Positions 37,673 through 46,200 of a stretch of 64,000 nucleotides of DNA are shown here, piece by piece. This stretch comes from Cohnella endophytica (GTDB taxonomy: Bacteria; Bacillota; Bacilli; Paenibacillales; Paenibacillaceae). The stretch covers positions 50,049-114,048 of the forward strand of contig NZ_RBZM01000013.1 in assembly GCF_003628305.1 (NCBI RefSeq), read 5' to 3'. The notes beneath the pieces are model-generated. The model ran no database searches. It had not been told where the DNA came from and saw nothing but the letters and a program-made list of their open reading frames with translations. A program made the translations under genes and the position numbers. How positions within the stretch are numbered: the first letter of the stretch is position 1; every line of letters begins with the position of its first letter.

Positions 37673-38122
37673 TCAATTAAAATAGTTGCACAAGCCGCCT
37701 TCTAAAGAATTTGTCCAACTATTATTGTGTTTTTTCGCTTCTTTCATCGTGGAGAACTCGGAATGCGTAATCACAAGCTCCGTCTTATTATCCTTACCGA
37801 CAAAGTCAATCGTAACAAGCGTTTCCTCCGAATCGTCTCCTTCATTCACCCACTTCCAAGTAAATGATAGTTTTTCATGCGGAACGATTTCAACATATCG
37901 ACCCTCTAATGTATGAAGCTTACCGTTCGGAGCCTTCATATGAAAAAGGTATTTCCCGCCGATTGAAACGTCCATGAGTTCGATCGTCGTCGTAAAGCCC
38001 GTCAGCCCCCACCATTGCTTTAGCTGATCTTCCTTCGTCCAAGCCAAGAACACTCTTTCCTTGCTAGCACTATATACGTGATGAAGCTCAAGGAGAAACT
38101 TCCCATCCTGCATCGATATCAT
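37673..38122 (-). CDS. SRPBCC/AHSA1-family protein
   Basis: 149 residues; ATG at 38122 with GGAGG upstream. The START/AHSA1 helix-grip fold is recognisable from the start (VYSASKERVFLAWTKEDQLKQWWG), the middle (LEGRYVEIVPHEKLSFTWKW) and the C-terminal helix (TMKEAKKHNNSWTNSLEGG). These cytoplasmic proteins bind hydrophobic ligands or act in stress responses; no substrate can be named. It is encoded 14 bp after an ArsR-type repressor, a standard pair in Bacillota. A decayed second copy of part of this gene lies at 39348-39401. Confidence 0.9.
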   Translation of the reverse strand: MISMQDGKFLLELHHVYSASKERVFLAWTKEDQLKQWWGLTGFTTTIELMDVSIGGKYLFHMKAPNGKLHTLEGRYVEIVPHEKLSFTWKWVNEGDDSEETLVTIDFVGKDNKTELVITHSEFSTMKEAKKHNNSWTNSLEGGLCNYFN

Positions 38123-38136
38123 TGGCAGAGCCTCCT

Positions 38137-38475
38137 TTAGTCTTCTTTAGATTGTTTGTCCAGGAATCGTTCGAGGTTAATCACTTGCGCGGTCCAGAAG
38201 CTTCTCAAGTCCATTAACCACTCGTGAGCGTTTTCCACTACATTTGGATTTAGATAATAAAATCGATACGTTCCTTCCTTTCGAACCGAAACTAAACCAG
38301 CCTTTTCCAACACCCTCAGGTGTTTAGAAACGGCTGGCAGCGACATCTCAAAAGGCTTAGCCAAATTCATGACCGTCATCTCTCCAACGGCTAAACGTCT
38401 TATGATTTCTCTTCTCGTCGGATCAGAAAGCACTTGGAAAACATCATTTAATATTTCATCGTTATATTTAACCAT
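38137..38475 (-). CDS. ArsR-family repressor
   Basis: 112 residues from the ATG at 38475. Winged helix with FQVLSDPTRREIIRRLA, LPAVSKHLRVLEKAGLV and RKEGTYRFYYLN. No metal-binding Cys-box is visible, as is typical for ArsR proteins that control SRPBCC genes. The start lies about 8 bp after the -10 and there is no ribosome binding site, so the message is probably leaderless. The frame extends upstream to 38571 but that part overlaps the promoter. Autoregulation through the palindrome in the promoter spacer is likely. Confidence 0.9.
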   Translation of the reverse strand: MVKYNDEILNDVFQVLSDPTRREIIRRLAVGEMTVMNLAKPFEMSLPAVSKHLRVLEKAGLVSVRKEGTYRFYYLNPNVVENAHEWLMDLRSFWTAQVINLERFLDKQSKED

Positions 38476-38482
38476 ACGTTTA

Positions 38483-38511
38483 AGTTTATTTAGATTTTTA
38501 TCTAATGTCAA
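38483..38511 (-). promoter_or_regulatory. ArsR promoter with operator palindrome in the spacer
   Basis: Minus strand: TTGACA (38506-38511), 17 bp, TAAACT (38483-38488). The spacer contains TTAGAT-AAAA-ATCTAA, a perfect 6-4-6 inverted repeat (38490-38505). A dimeric repressor there would exclude RNA polymerase. Confidence 0.85.
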
Positions 38512-38621
38512 GCAGATATACCCTCGATTTCCAATTAGCCAGACAGCGCGAGGAACGCAAAAAAGAGCCAAACGGATCAGGGTTTGGATACCTCAATCTC
38601 GTTGACTCTTTTGTGCAGCAG

Positions 38622-39263
38622 TTAGAAACTCCGAGCAACTTCGCGCGCTTGTTGAACTGCATTTTCTTTAATCGCTGACGCATGATCGGGATCTACAGCC
38701 ATTCCTTCAACGAAGATGCTCTCAAAGCTAGGAACCTCAAAAAACTCCATTATGGCATTCAGGTGGCGATGCCCCATTTCAAAGTCCGCAAGAGCTGAGC
38801 CAGGTGATAATACACTTCCGCTTGCTTGAATGTGAACCGCCTTTTTATCTCTCAGCAAGCCAACTCGACCTTTACCCGGAACATATTTGAAAGTTTTACC
38901 TGCTACGCAAATAGAGTCAATGTATGCTTTCATAACGGGCGGAAATGAATAATTCCATATCGGATTTACAAATATATACTTATCCGCAGCAACGAATTGG
39001 TCAACCAGTTCAACAAGTCGACCTACTTTCGTTTTTTCTGCATCGGTCAATTTATCAAAAACAGTGCCCGCCCCAAGCTTGCCCCAACCGCTAAAAACAT
39101 CGGCATCAAGCTCAGGAATATCCATTTGATAGAGATCAAGATGTACAACTTCATCATTCGGATTTGCGAATTTGTAAGCCTGCACGAATTCTTTTCCTAC
39201 TGCCATGCTATAAGATGTTTCATGATCATTCGGATTTGCTGTGATATATAATACGGATGCCAT
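38622..39263 (-). CDS. azoR: FMN-dependent NADH-azoreductase
   Basis: 213 residues from the ATG at 39263, with GAAGGTAGG upstream. Flavodoxin-like fold with the AzoR family features: VLYITANPNDHETSYSMAVG phosphate-binding start, FVNPIWNYSFPPVMKAYID, and HIQASGSVLSPGSALADFEMG. It reduces azo compounds and quinones with NADH in the cytoplasm, protecting against thiol or quinone stress. It has its own AT-rich upstream region with a palindrome (39444-39455), suggesting control by a small repressor. Not in an operon with the ArsR gene, which starts further downstream. Confidence 0.9.
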   Translation of the reverse strand: MASVLYITANPNDHETSYSMAVGKEFVQAYKFANPNDEVVHLDLYQMDIPELDADVFSGWGKLGAGTVFDKLTDAEKTKVGRLVELVDQFVAADKYIFVNPIWNYSFPPVMKAYIDSICVAGKTFKYVPGKGRVGLLRDKKAVHIQASGSVLSPGSALADFEMGHRHLNAIMEFFEVPSFESIFVEGMAVDPDHASAIKENAVQQAREVARSF

Positions 39264-39347
39264 AATTAAATTACCTACCTTCAAATTTTATTAGGGAATA
39301 ATCGTTATAAAAACAAAGCAATAAACTTTTGCGACACGTCACAAATA

Positions 39348-39401
39348 TTTTCTCCAAATCGTCTCCTTCATCCCACCAACTCCCCAATAAACGATAGCTT
39401 A
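39348..39401 (-). pseudogene. Fragment of an SRPBCC/AHSA1 gene
   Basis: About 54 bases align with the coding region around 37835-37888 at roughly 78 percent identity, starting KLSFIGELVG in place of KLSFTWKWVN. A 1-bp insertion and a stop break the frame. It is a relic of a second, divergent copy. Confidence 0.55.
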
Positions 39402-39443
39402 ACAATCAAGAGCACATTCTTGAATTTAACTAAATCATTATTT

Positions 39444-39455
39444 AACCAATTGGTT
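39444..39455. promoter_or_regulatory. Palindrome AACCAATTGGTT upstream of azoR
   Basis: A perfect 12-bp palindrome in a very AT-rich 60-bp stretch that also contains TTAAC-N6-GTTAA. It resembles a dimeric repressor site; the regulator is unknown, and it lies 180 bp from the azoR start. Confidence 0.35.
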
Positions 39456-39559
39456 ATTTAACTATTAAGTTAAATATAAAGCGGTTTTTATTTATTGTCA
39501 AGCAGTTCGCATTCTTGCTTTTTCGACAAAAAAAGAAACGATTCCCTTCTCTTGTTAAT

Positions 39560-39659
39560 GCATTTTGATAAAAAAAGGCCGTACCTCCGCTGAAAAAAAA
39601 GCGAGAAGTACGGCCTTTCATCATGCCGAGAACGTGCTCGTTGAAATGTTTTCGCGCTC
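39560..39659 (-). repeat. Displaced copy of the GT2 gene 3' end plus terminator
   Basis: About 100 bp match 41289-41387 nearly base for base: the last 12 codons of the glycosyltransferase gene, its stop and its terminator hairpin (39571-39616 here). Homology ends sharply at GAGCGCG on one side and GCATTTTGATA on the other. Confidence 0.95.
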
Positions 39660-39709
39660 AGTAACACTGAACACTCCACATGTGTCGTACATGGGAATAT
39701 ATCCACCGG
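39654..39709 (-). pseudogene. RlmD/RumA-tail scar 2, the best preserved copy
   Basis: After a stop, the minus strand reads VDIFPCTTHVECSVLLSA, very close to the C-terminal motif of RlmD/RumA-type 23S rRNA uracil methyltransferases. The body of the gene is absent: it starts 9 bp after the dus stop, and its end runs into the displaced GT2 tail. Confidence 0.65.
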
Positions 39710-39717
39710 CTACACCT

Positions 39718-40701
39718 TTACTGTTCCTCAACCCCGTCATTAGGCTTGCTTCCAAATTCATCGAGCAATGCGCGCGCTTCATTTGTTGACTTTGCGTTCA
39801 TTAGGTTATTTCTTAATTCGCTTGCCCCTCGGAATCCACGGACATAAATTTTAAAGAAACGAGGGAGGGTCTTGAATGAACGTGGTTCCAGTGCTGAATA
39901 TTGATCATGGAGATCCAGATGCAGCCGCAGCAGGGCAAGTAATTCCTCACTGCTGTGATCCCTTGGCTCCTTCTCAAAGGCAAATGGATTACTAAAAATA
40001 CCACGCCCGATCATAATTCCATCCACCCCGTATTGTTGGGCGAGCTTCAAGCCGACTTGACGGTCAGGTATATCTCCGTTAATAGTCAACAGCGTAGCCG
40101 GCGCCACCTCATCGCGAAGCTTCTTAATTTCCGGGATGAGCTCCCAATGAGCGTCTACTTTGCTCATTTCCTCTCTTGTCCGCAGATGAATGGATAGGTT
40201 AACAATATCTTGTCTCAAAATATGGGTTAACCAATCCTGCCATTCGTCTACAGCACTAAACCCAAGCCTTGTTTTTACACTTACGGGCAGTCCTCCGGCT
40301 TTTGCTGCTTGAATGATCTCTGCTGCAACTTTGGGACGACAGATCAGGCCGCTTCCCTTCCCATTCTCCGCAACATTGTCTACAGGACAGCCCATATTGA
40401 TATCGATTCCTCTGAACCCTTGCTCCGCCATGCCGATACTCATTTGACGAAAATATTCCGGCTTATCTCCCCATATGTGCGCTACTATGGGGTGCTCATC
40501 CTCTGTAAAAGTCAAACGCCCGCGCACGCTTTGGTGCCCATCCGGGTGGCAGTAGCTCTCTGTGTTCGTAAACTCTGTAAAAAACACATCGGGTCTCGCC
40601 GCTTCACTCACGACATGGCGAAATACAACATCCGTCACATCTTCCATGGGAGCTAGCACAAAAAAGGGTCTTGGCAAATCACGCCAAAAAATAGTAGTCA
40701 T
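39718..40701 (-). CDS. dus: tRNA-dihydrouridine synthase
   Basis: 327 residues from the ATG at 40701 (a GTG precedes it by one codon). TIM-barrel FMN enzyme with APMEDVTDVVFR at the start, the catalytic-Cys motif NMGCPV, RLGFS and the flavin-binding LLTINGDIPD and GIMIGRGIFSNPF. It reduces uridine to dihydrouridine in tRNA using NADPH. The sequence appears full length and intact. It looks like an extra, accessory dus: it sits between a displaced GT2 tail, an RlmD-like scar and a broken SLH-type gene rather than in a housekeeping operon. Confidence 0.95.
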   Translation of the reverse strand: MTTIFWRDLPRPFFVLAPMEDVTDVVFRHVVSEAARPDVFFTEFTNTESYCHPDGHQSVRGRLTFTEDEHPIVAHIWGDKPEYFRQMSIGMAEQGFRGIDINMGCPVDNVAENGKGSGLICRPKVAAEIIQAAKAGGLPVSVKTRLGFSAVDEWQDWLTHILRQDIVNLSIHLRTREEMSKVDAHWELIPEIKKLRDEVAPATLLTINGDIPDRQVGLKLAQQYGVDGIMIGRGIFSNPFAFEKEPRDHSSEELLALLRLHLDLHDQYSALEPRSFKTLPRFFKIYVRGFRGASELRNNLMNAKSTNEARALLDEFGSKPNDGVEEQ

Positions 40702-40732
40702 CACAAAAAACCTCGCTCTGGATATCGGGATA

Positions 40733-40783
40733 CTTAAAGTTTTCTTTAGGTTTCATTAACGGGCTAATCTACCCTGTTATTAT
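40733..40783 (+). promoter_or_regulatory. Promoter D: activator-like core plus extended -10, upstream of broken SLH-type gene
   Basis: The core (40733-40756) differs from the others by one base (AGG for ATG). The 18-bp gap leads to TGTTATTAT (40775-40783), the best -10 of the four. It points at the broken gene at 40991 and away from dus. Confidence 0.7.
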
Positions 40784-40990
40784 ACAATCACTATGGTATT
40801 TAGTATCAATTTCTTCACAGAGTTAATGGAAAATACAGAATGTTATACTAGGAATCCAAAGATTCCAATTTCGCGATGCACAGAATAAGGATTCTGGCAG
40901 ATTGTAGACTTCCATACTTTCCGAGCAACCACTGCTCTTTGCTTAACAAGCCACAGTGTCTACACCATCGATGATCAAGGGGGGGTATCC

Positions 40991-41229
40991 ATGAAAGGAA
41001 CTTTGCGTAACTGGGGGTAACTGTTTTTGCCCTCAATATGATGTTTGGTTCCGCTGCCTATTCAGCTGCATCCGAAACCACAGGTTTGTTCTCTGATCTT
41101 TCCCAAACTCCGTTCATTAATCCAGCCCGTTGGACGGCTTCTATATATCCAGAGCCCCAATGTACAGGGTATACGTCCTTGAAGGACAAGGACTCTCATC
41201 CGGTCATCCTCTCGCTGCGAAGGGGTTGA
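40991..41229 (+). pseudogene. Frameshifted remnant of an exported SLH-type protein
   Basis: GGGGGG precedes an ATG whose frame stops after MKGTLRNWG. Shifting one base gives VTVFALNMMFGSAAYSAA, completing a signal peptide, then LFSDLSQT and 45 further residues before a stop. The start resembles SLH proteins (signal peptide followed by an F-D-L motif). A run of five G at the frameshift suggests slippage. No SLH repeat survives, so identity is an inference. Confidence 0.55.
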
Positions 41230-41288
41230 TTACATTGACAACATCGGTAGATTTACCCCTTAAAATAGAAATCTGTTCTGCTCCATCG

Positions 41289-41387
41289 GCATTTTGATAA
41301 AAAAGAGGCCGTACCTCCGCTGAAAAAAGCGAGAAGTACGGCCTTTCATCATGCCGAGAACGTGCTCGTTGAAATGTTTTCGCGCTC
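41289..41387 (-). repeat. GT2 gene 3' end plus terminator, resident copy
   Basis: Partner of 39560-39659; here the sequence is continuous with the intact glycosyltransferase gene. Confidence 0.95.
41297..41345 (-). terminator. Terminator of the GT2 operon
   Basis: On the minus strand AGGCCGTACTTCTCGC, a T-rich loop and GCGGAGGTACGGCCT precede a run of T. It begins just past the stop codon. Confidence 0.85.
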
Positions 41388-42635
41388 GGTTTTGATCCAT
41401 CCCCATTTGCCCGTCGCCATTCTGTAGAAAGCGATGATCGACGCTAGTAGCCATATGGACGCCGTGTATATGGCAAATGTGGCCATGAGCCCGGGGGCGG
41501 TATACCAAGGGATCTTGATTTTGGCGACCCGGCTGTAGGCAGGCAAAAAGATGAGTTGGATCGAGAACGCCACCACCAGTTGAACGGTTGCCGGAATCCA
41601 ACTGCCGAACTGGTCGAGCCACACCATCGATTTGCTGTAGGCGTTCACCCATCCGAATAAGGAAGCGAAACCTAACAAGTAATCGGCGGCGAGAATCAAT
41701 GGGGTAACGATCATCAATAAGTACAGCGTAGAGTCCAGCTTGGTGATGAGGCGGCTGCGGCTGCGCCACAATGCTCCGATCCGCTTCCATACCTGGTAGT
41801 GGCCTTGGACCCAACGCGAACGCTGCTTCAATAACCGAGGGAAGCTAGTTAAGCCGTGCTGCACGACCGGCGTCTTCCCCGTAAAGCATATCCGCTGGCC
41901 TTGGCCAGTCAATGCCATCCCCAGGTCGATGTCTTCCGTTAACGCGCGGCTCCATGGACGGTCACCCAGCGTTTTCATGGCCCGATAACGCGTGAACTGC
42001 CCATTGCCGCCCATGGCGACCGAAGAGATCCAGTTGCGCGCTTTTTGAACGAAGTGGAAAAAAGCCTGGAACTCAATGTCTTGCATCAACAGCCACAAAT
42101 TCTCGTTCGCGCCTTTAATGGACACCGGAGCTTGTACAGCCCCGATGTCCGCAGCGGCTTGGAAGGTCGCAGCGACTTCCGTAAGGACATTCTGACTCAA
42201 GTGCACATCCGCATCCGTTACGCCGACAATGATCTGATCGTCGCTTAAATCCTGGAACCATGTCTTCATTTGCGTCTGCGCCCACGCATACGCCATATTC
42301 AGCGCCATCCCTTTGCCTTGGCGCGCTTCGGGCGCTTTGCGCTGGAACAAGTGAATACGGTCTCCCTCAACCTGCCGGACGACATCTCCCGTACCGTCAT
42401 CGGAACCGTCGTCAATGACGATCACATGCAAGCGAGCATGCAGTCTGCTCATCTGGGCGCAGGTGTCGCCAATGACCTTGGCCTCGTTCAATGCCGGCAC
42501 CAGCAGTACGAATCCGATGACATCAAGGTCGGGATCAGGCGTCTTGAACGTTCTGAACGACCACACGTACATGACTAGATAATACAGGGACATCAAACCG
42601 AAGAAAGCAAGGAAAATATCTACGTTCACAGACAT
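41349..42635 (-). CDS. Membrane glycosyltransferase family 2 (polysaccharide synthase type)
   Basis: 428 residues. One N-terminal membrane helix, a GT-A domain with VPALNEAK, VIDDGSDDG, TDADVHLS and TEDIDLG, the processive-enzyme motif QRSRWVQG, and four C-terminal membrane helices. This is the layout of cellulose, chitin or hyaluronan synthases and of PgaC-type enzymes. The sugar cannot be read. No PilZ domain is visible. It is encoded 17 bp after a small exported protein and in the same direction as the giant DUF5695-type protein, so the three may form a surface-polysaccharide unit. Confidence 0.9.
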   Translation of the reverse strand: MSVNVDIFLAFFGLMSLYYLVMYVWSFRTFKTPDPDLDVIGFVLLVPALNEAKVIGDTCAQMSRLHARLHVIVIDDGSDDGTGDVVRQVEGDRIHLFQRKAPEARQGKGMALNMAYAWAQTQMKTWFQDLSDDQIIVGVTDADVHLSQNVLTEVAATFQAAADIGAVQAPVSIKGANENLWLLMQDIEFQAFFHFVQKARNWISSVAMGGNGQFTRYRAMKTLGDRPWSRALTEDIDLGMALTGQGQRICFTGKTPVVQHGLTSFPRLLKQRSRWVQGHYQVWKRIGALWRSRSRLITKLDSTLYLLMIVTPLILAADYLLGFASLFGWVNAYSKSMVWLDQFGSWIPATVQLVVAFSIQLIFLPAYSRVAKIKIPWYTAPGLMATFAIYTASIWLLASIIAFYRMATGKWGWIKTERENISTSTFSA

Positions 42636-42652
42636 CCCGATCCCGCCTTTCT

Positions 42653-43153
42653 CTAATAACTGAACGCCAGCGTGGCAAGCGGAGCGAACGCTTTGCTCGC
42701 TTTCAGGTCGAAGGCGAAGCTCTTGCCGTTCTTATCGATTTTAAACGTTTGGGTAATGACGGGTTTCGTTGTGCCGTTGCGGACCCACTTGACGATAATC
42801 GCGTTCGTGGCCGGAGTCAGCGCCTGGACGCTGTACGCGCCATTTTTGTCCGTTACCGCAGTGCCAGCTGTTTTCCAGACGTTTTTATATGATTTCGTCT
42901 TTTTGTCCCAGACGGACTTTTGCACCGAAATGCTGACCTTGACATTGGCCATCGGTTTACCGTTACCGTCCTTGACGTTCCCTTTCACGGTTACGTATTT
43001 GTTATTTGCCACAGTAGCACCGTGCGCTTCCAATGCCGTTTGGTTTAATCCAAACAGGATATACACGAACACAACCATGCCTGCGGACATCATAGCTAGA
43101 AATGCTTTGCCCTTCTTCAGCGTTCTTGGTGCTGTATTCTCTTCAGTCAACAT
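42653..43153 (-). CDS. Exported or membrane-anchored protein with carboxypeptidase-regulatory-like domain
   Basis: 166 residues; ATG at 43153 with a weak, distant AAGGTAG. One membrane helix near residues 18-40 (AFLAMMSAGMVVFVYILFG) acts as signal anchor. The rest is a single CarboxypepD_reg-like beta domain (TVKGNVKDGNGKPMANVKVSI, AVTDKNGAYSVQAL). Such domains bind or position partners outside the membrane. The gene overlaps no other but is 17 bp from the GT2 gene, suggesting an accessory protein for polysaccharide synthesis or export. Confidence 0.8.
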   Translation of the reverse strand: MLTEENTAPRTLKKGKAFLAMMSAGMVVFVYILFGLNQTALEAHGATVANNKYVTVKGNVKDGNGKPMANVKVSISVQKSVWDKKTKSYKNVWKTAGTAVTDKNGAYSVQALTPATNAIIVKWVRNGTTKPVITQTFKIDKNGKSFAFDLKASKAFAPLATLAFSY

Positions 43154-43197
43154 GTGATGCTCATCTACCTTCCCGCCATTGAGTGGGGTGAATATCC

Positions 43198-43240
43198 CTC
43201 CAGGCCGAGGGAGATGACCGATCCTTTCCCCGGCCTGGAG
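43198..43240 (-). other. Hairpin between the DUF5695-type gene and its downstream genes
   Basis: CTCCAGGCCG and CGGCCTGGAG pair across a 23-base loop in the 109-bp gap. No T-tract follows, so it may be an mRNA-processing or attenuation element rather than a terminator. It fits no riboswitch consensus I know. Confidence 0.4.
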
Positions 43241-43262
43241 ACGCTTCTGCGGATGTCGCGAT

Positions 43263-46200
43263 TTATTGGCTATTCACGTACGATAACAACGCTTGGACGC
43301 CCGTGCTGTTATTGCCGTTCGCTTCGACTTGTTCCAGATAATACTTGGCATTGATGTAATTAGCCTGATTCAAGTACCAGAGCGCATCGCCGTAGTTGCT
43401 GTCGCTAACATCCTGGCTCTTGCTTGCATCCAGCGCAACCGACGTCGGAACGCCCGCCGTTGCGACCAGCAAAGCATAGGCTGTAAAACCCTGAGCCAGT
43501 TGACCTTGCGCCATATGACCTTGCGCCAGCTGTTGCAGTTGGTTCGACGCATAAATCATCATCGCGGACACGCCCGTGCTGGCATTAGTTTGCATAGTGT
43601 CCCCTAACCAGTACACCGCGTTGTACCAATTGCTTTCAGCCAAGTAGAACCATGCGTTGCCGATGCTTCCTCCGGTTGAGATGCTGGTTGCCGCATCCTG
43701 CGCGATGCCGGCCGGAACGCCGTTATTGCTCGCCAATAATTGATAGTCCCTGTATGCAGCCGCGAACTGGCCTTGCTGCGTTTCGCTTTGCGCCTGCTGT
43801 TGCAGTTTCGTTGCGACATTGCTCATCAACGCCCCGATACCCGTACTGCTGTTGCCGCTTCCGATTTCTTGGGCCAAGTAGTATACGGCGTTATACAGAT
43901 TATTCTGGCCGTAGTAGTACCAAGCGAGGCCCATGTTCTGGCTGGAGCTCAAACTCTTCGCCGCATCGGCGGATACGCTCGACGGAACTGCCGAACTGCC
44001 GGAAAGGAGCTGGTACGCCGAGTATGCCGTCGAGATATCTCCCGTTTCCATTGCACTTTTTGCTAGCAATTGAAGCAGCCCTGCAGCAACAATCATCTCG
44101 GAATCAAGACCGGTGTCCCCGTTGCTGATGGCCAGTTGATAATAGTACACGGCGTTATAGGCATTGCCGTGGCTTGCGTAGAATTGTGCCAATTGCAGAT
44201 TTACGAGATCCGGAGTTGACGGTTGGAAAACCTCCCATTCCCATAAGCCAACGCCCTCGCTATTCCTTGCTTGCTTTGTTATCGTAACACGCAGCGCTTT
44301 AACTTCCAGAACAGGATCAAATCCATATAGATTGGAGGTACCCACTGGCGTGTTTTTAGCTACGATACCTGAGGTAATGGTCGCTGCCGTAACCCATGCA
44401 TTCGTACTGCTATTTTTCGGAATGTATGAATACGTGTACTTTGTAGGCGTTGTTATGCCGGTAGTACCGTTTCCATCTATCCAAAGCACCAGATCCGAGC
44501 TTGCGATTGTGGCCCCCTGCGGCCAATCATATTGCACCCATTCCTCGGAGCTGGTATTTCCCCACGTACCCCAGTGCGAGTTACTTGTGCTATCTTTTTT
44601 CCCGTCATTAACCGCGGCAAGACTTTCCCAAGACGAAGTGTAGCTGGCCGAGACACTGGCCGCAAACGCCATATTATTGTTGAGCGGAGTGAGCAACCGC
44701 AAATCTGACAGCAGATTTGCAATCGCCTGAGAAACTTCCGCTTCTGTAGCATTCTTATTTGAGATCACAGCGGAAGCGTTCGCCTTAGAAGCTGCAATCG
44801 GCGTAAGACCTTGGCCGGTAAAGTTCGCGGCTTTTAATGAATTCGCGAAGTTGTAGACCTGTGTCAGTTCCGTCTTGTCTATCGCGCCCGTATATCCGTT
44901 TACCTTCCATTCCAGAATACCGCTTCCAAGGGTAACCGGCTTCATGTCAATGCGAGCGCCTGTAATATATGCAGGCTCAAAGGTAGTGGTATTGTATTTA
45001 TTCAATGCGTTTCCAAGTCCCACTACTCCTCTTGGCGTGTACCACTTTCCATCCGCATCACGAAGCTGGAGCGTCATATCCTTGGGCTGGAAATTCCCGC
45101 TACCGTCTCGGAACACATATACATCCATCGAGGTGGCAAGGAAAGCTTCACTCCATGTATACATAACCCATGCTGGCCCACCCTGGTCCCCTTGCCAGTT
45201 ATGCCAGGCGCCGTGGCTGGTATCGCTCGAACTAGTGGGGTCAAATCCGTCATTTAAGCCTTTTACCCCGCCAAGGTCATTAACTGAATTGATAATGGCA
45301 GTAGGAGTTGCACTCAACGCGTTATTTTGAGGTTGCGAATTCACGACATATACAGTGACGCGTGCCTTCAAATCGCTGTCTTTGATGTTACCCCTGACTT
45401 CGAACTCACCATTATTTGCGTATTTTGTTGGATCAACCGCATCCCACTCGACCACACCCTGCGTAATTCCGGTAACAAGCCGCACACTCACCGTTCCCGG
45501 AAGCGTTGGAGCCGTTCCCTTTTTTGTCACAACGCTGATAGCCCGGAAGGAGTCATCGGTGTCTTTCGCGATCGTAATCGAGACATCTTTGCTGGCAGCC
45601 TTGCCTTCATCAGCCGCTGTAAAGGTAAACACATAAGTGCCTGCCTTGCTTATGCGGGCATAGGCATTTGCTTTGTCGCCATCGACAATCGTAATTTCTC
45701 CCACGCCATTCGGCTTTTCCTTGACCGTCCAACCATACGTCCATACGGGTTCAGTTACCGCGCTGTACACCGGATCCGGGGTCGCCGCGCCGGATAATAC
45801 GAGAATACTGTTATTCGAAGCATCCTGGGCCGCGGTCACTGCGCCAATGACTGGAGGCTGCTTTTCCGGTGCTGCTGCCAACACAAAGGTCAGCTCGTAA
45901 GACCCGCTCAATTCCCCGTCATTGGCGTTGAGCTTGACCGTATATGAGCCTCCTTTGGTACCGACAGCCTTCGTCGTAGTTGACTTAGGATTGGTAAAAC
46001 TTAGACTGCCGCCTGGCGGAGTGCTGACAACTTCCCATTGGTAGTTCAAGGCGCCATCCGGTGCGCCGTCATCGGTCACAGTTCCGTTAATCGTAAATGG
46101 CAGCATCGCTTGCGGGTTTTGCGTCGCCACCTCTGCAGTAACATTCGGTGCTTGATTTTCACCCGTATCCGACTTTTCAATGGTCACTTCAGCAGTTAGC

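Noticed and set aside
37491..37676. 61-residue minus-strand frame
   Set aside because: It overlaps the SRPBCC stop and spans the terminator; no binding site.
43198..43240. Riboswitch in the gap before the GT2 operon
   Set aside because: Only a simple hairpin is seen; no conserved core of a known riboswitch class.
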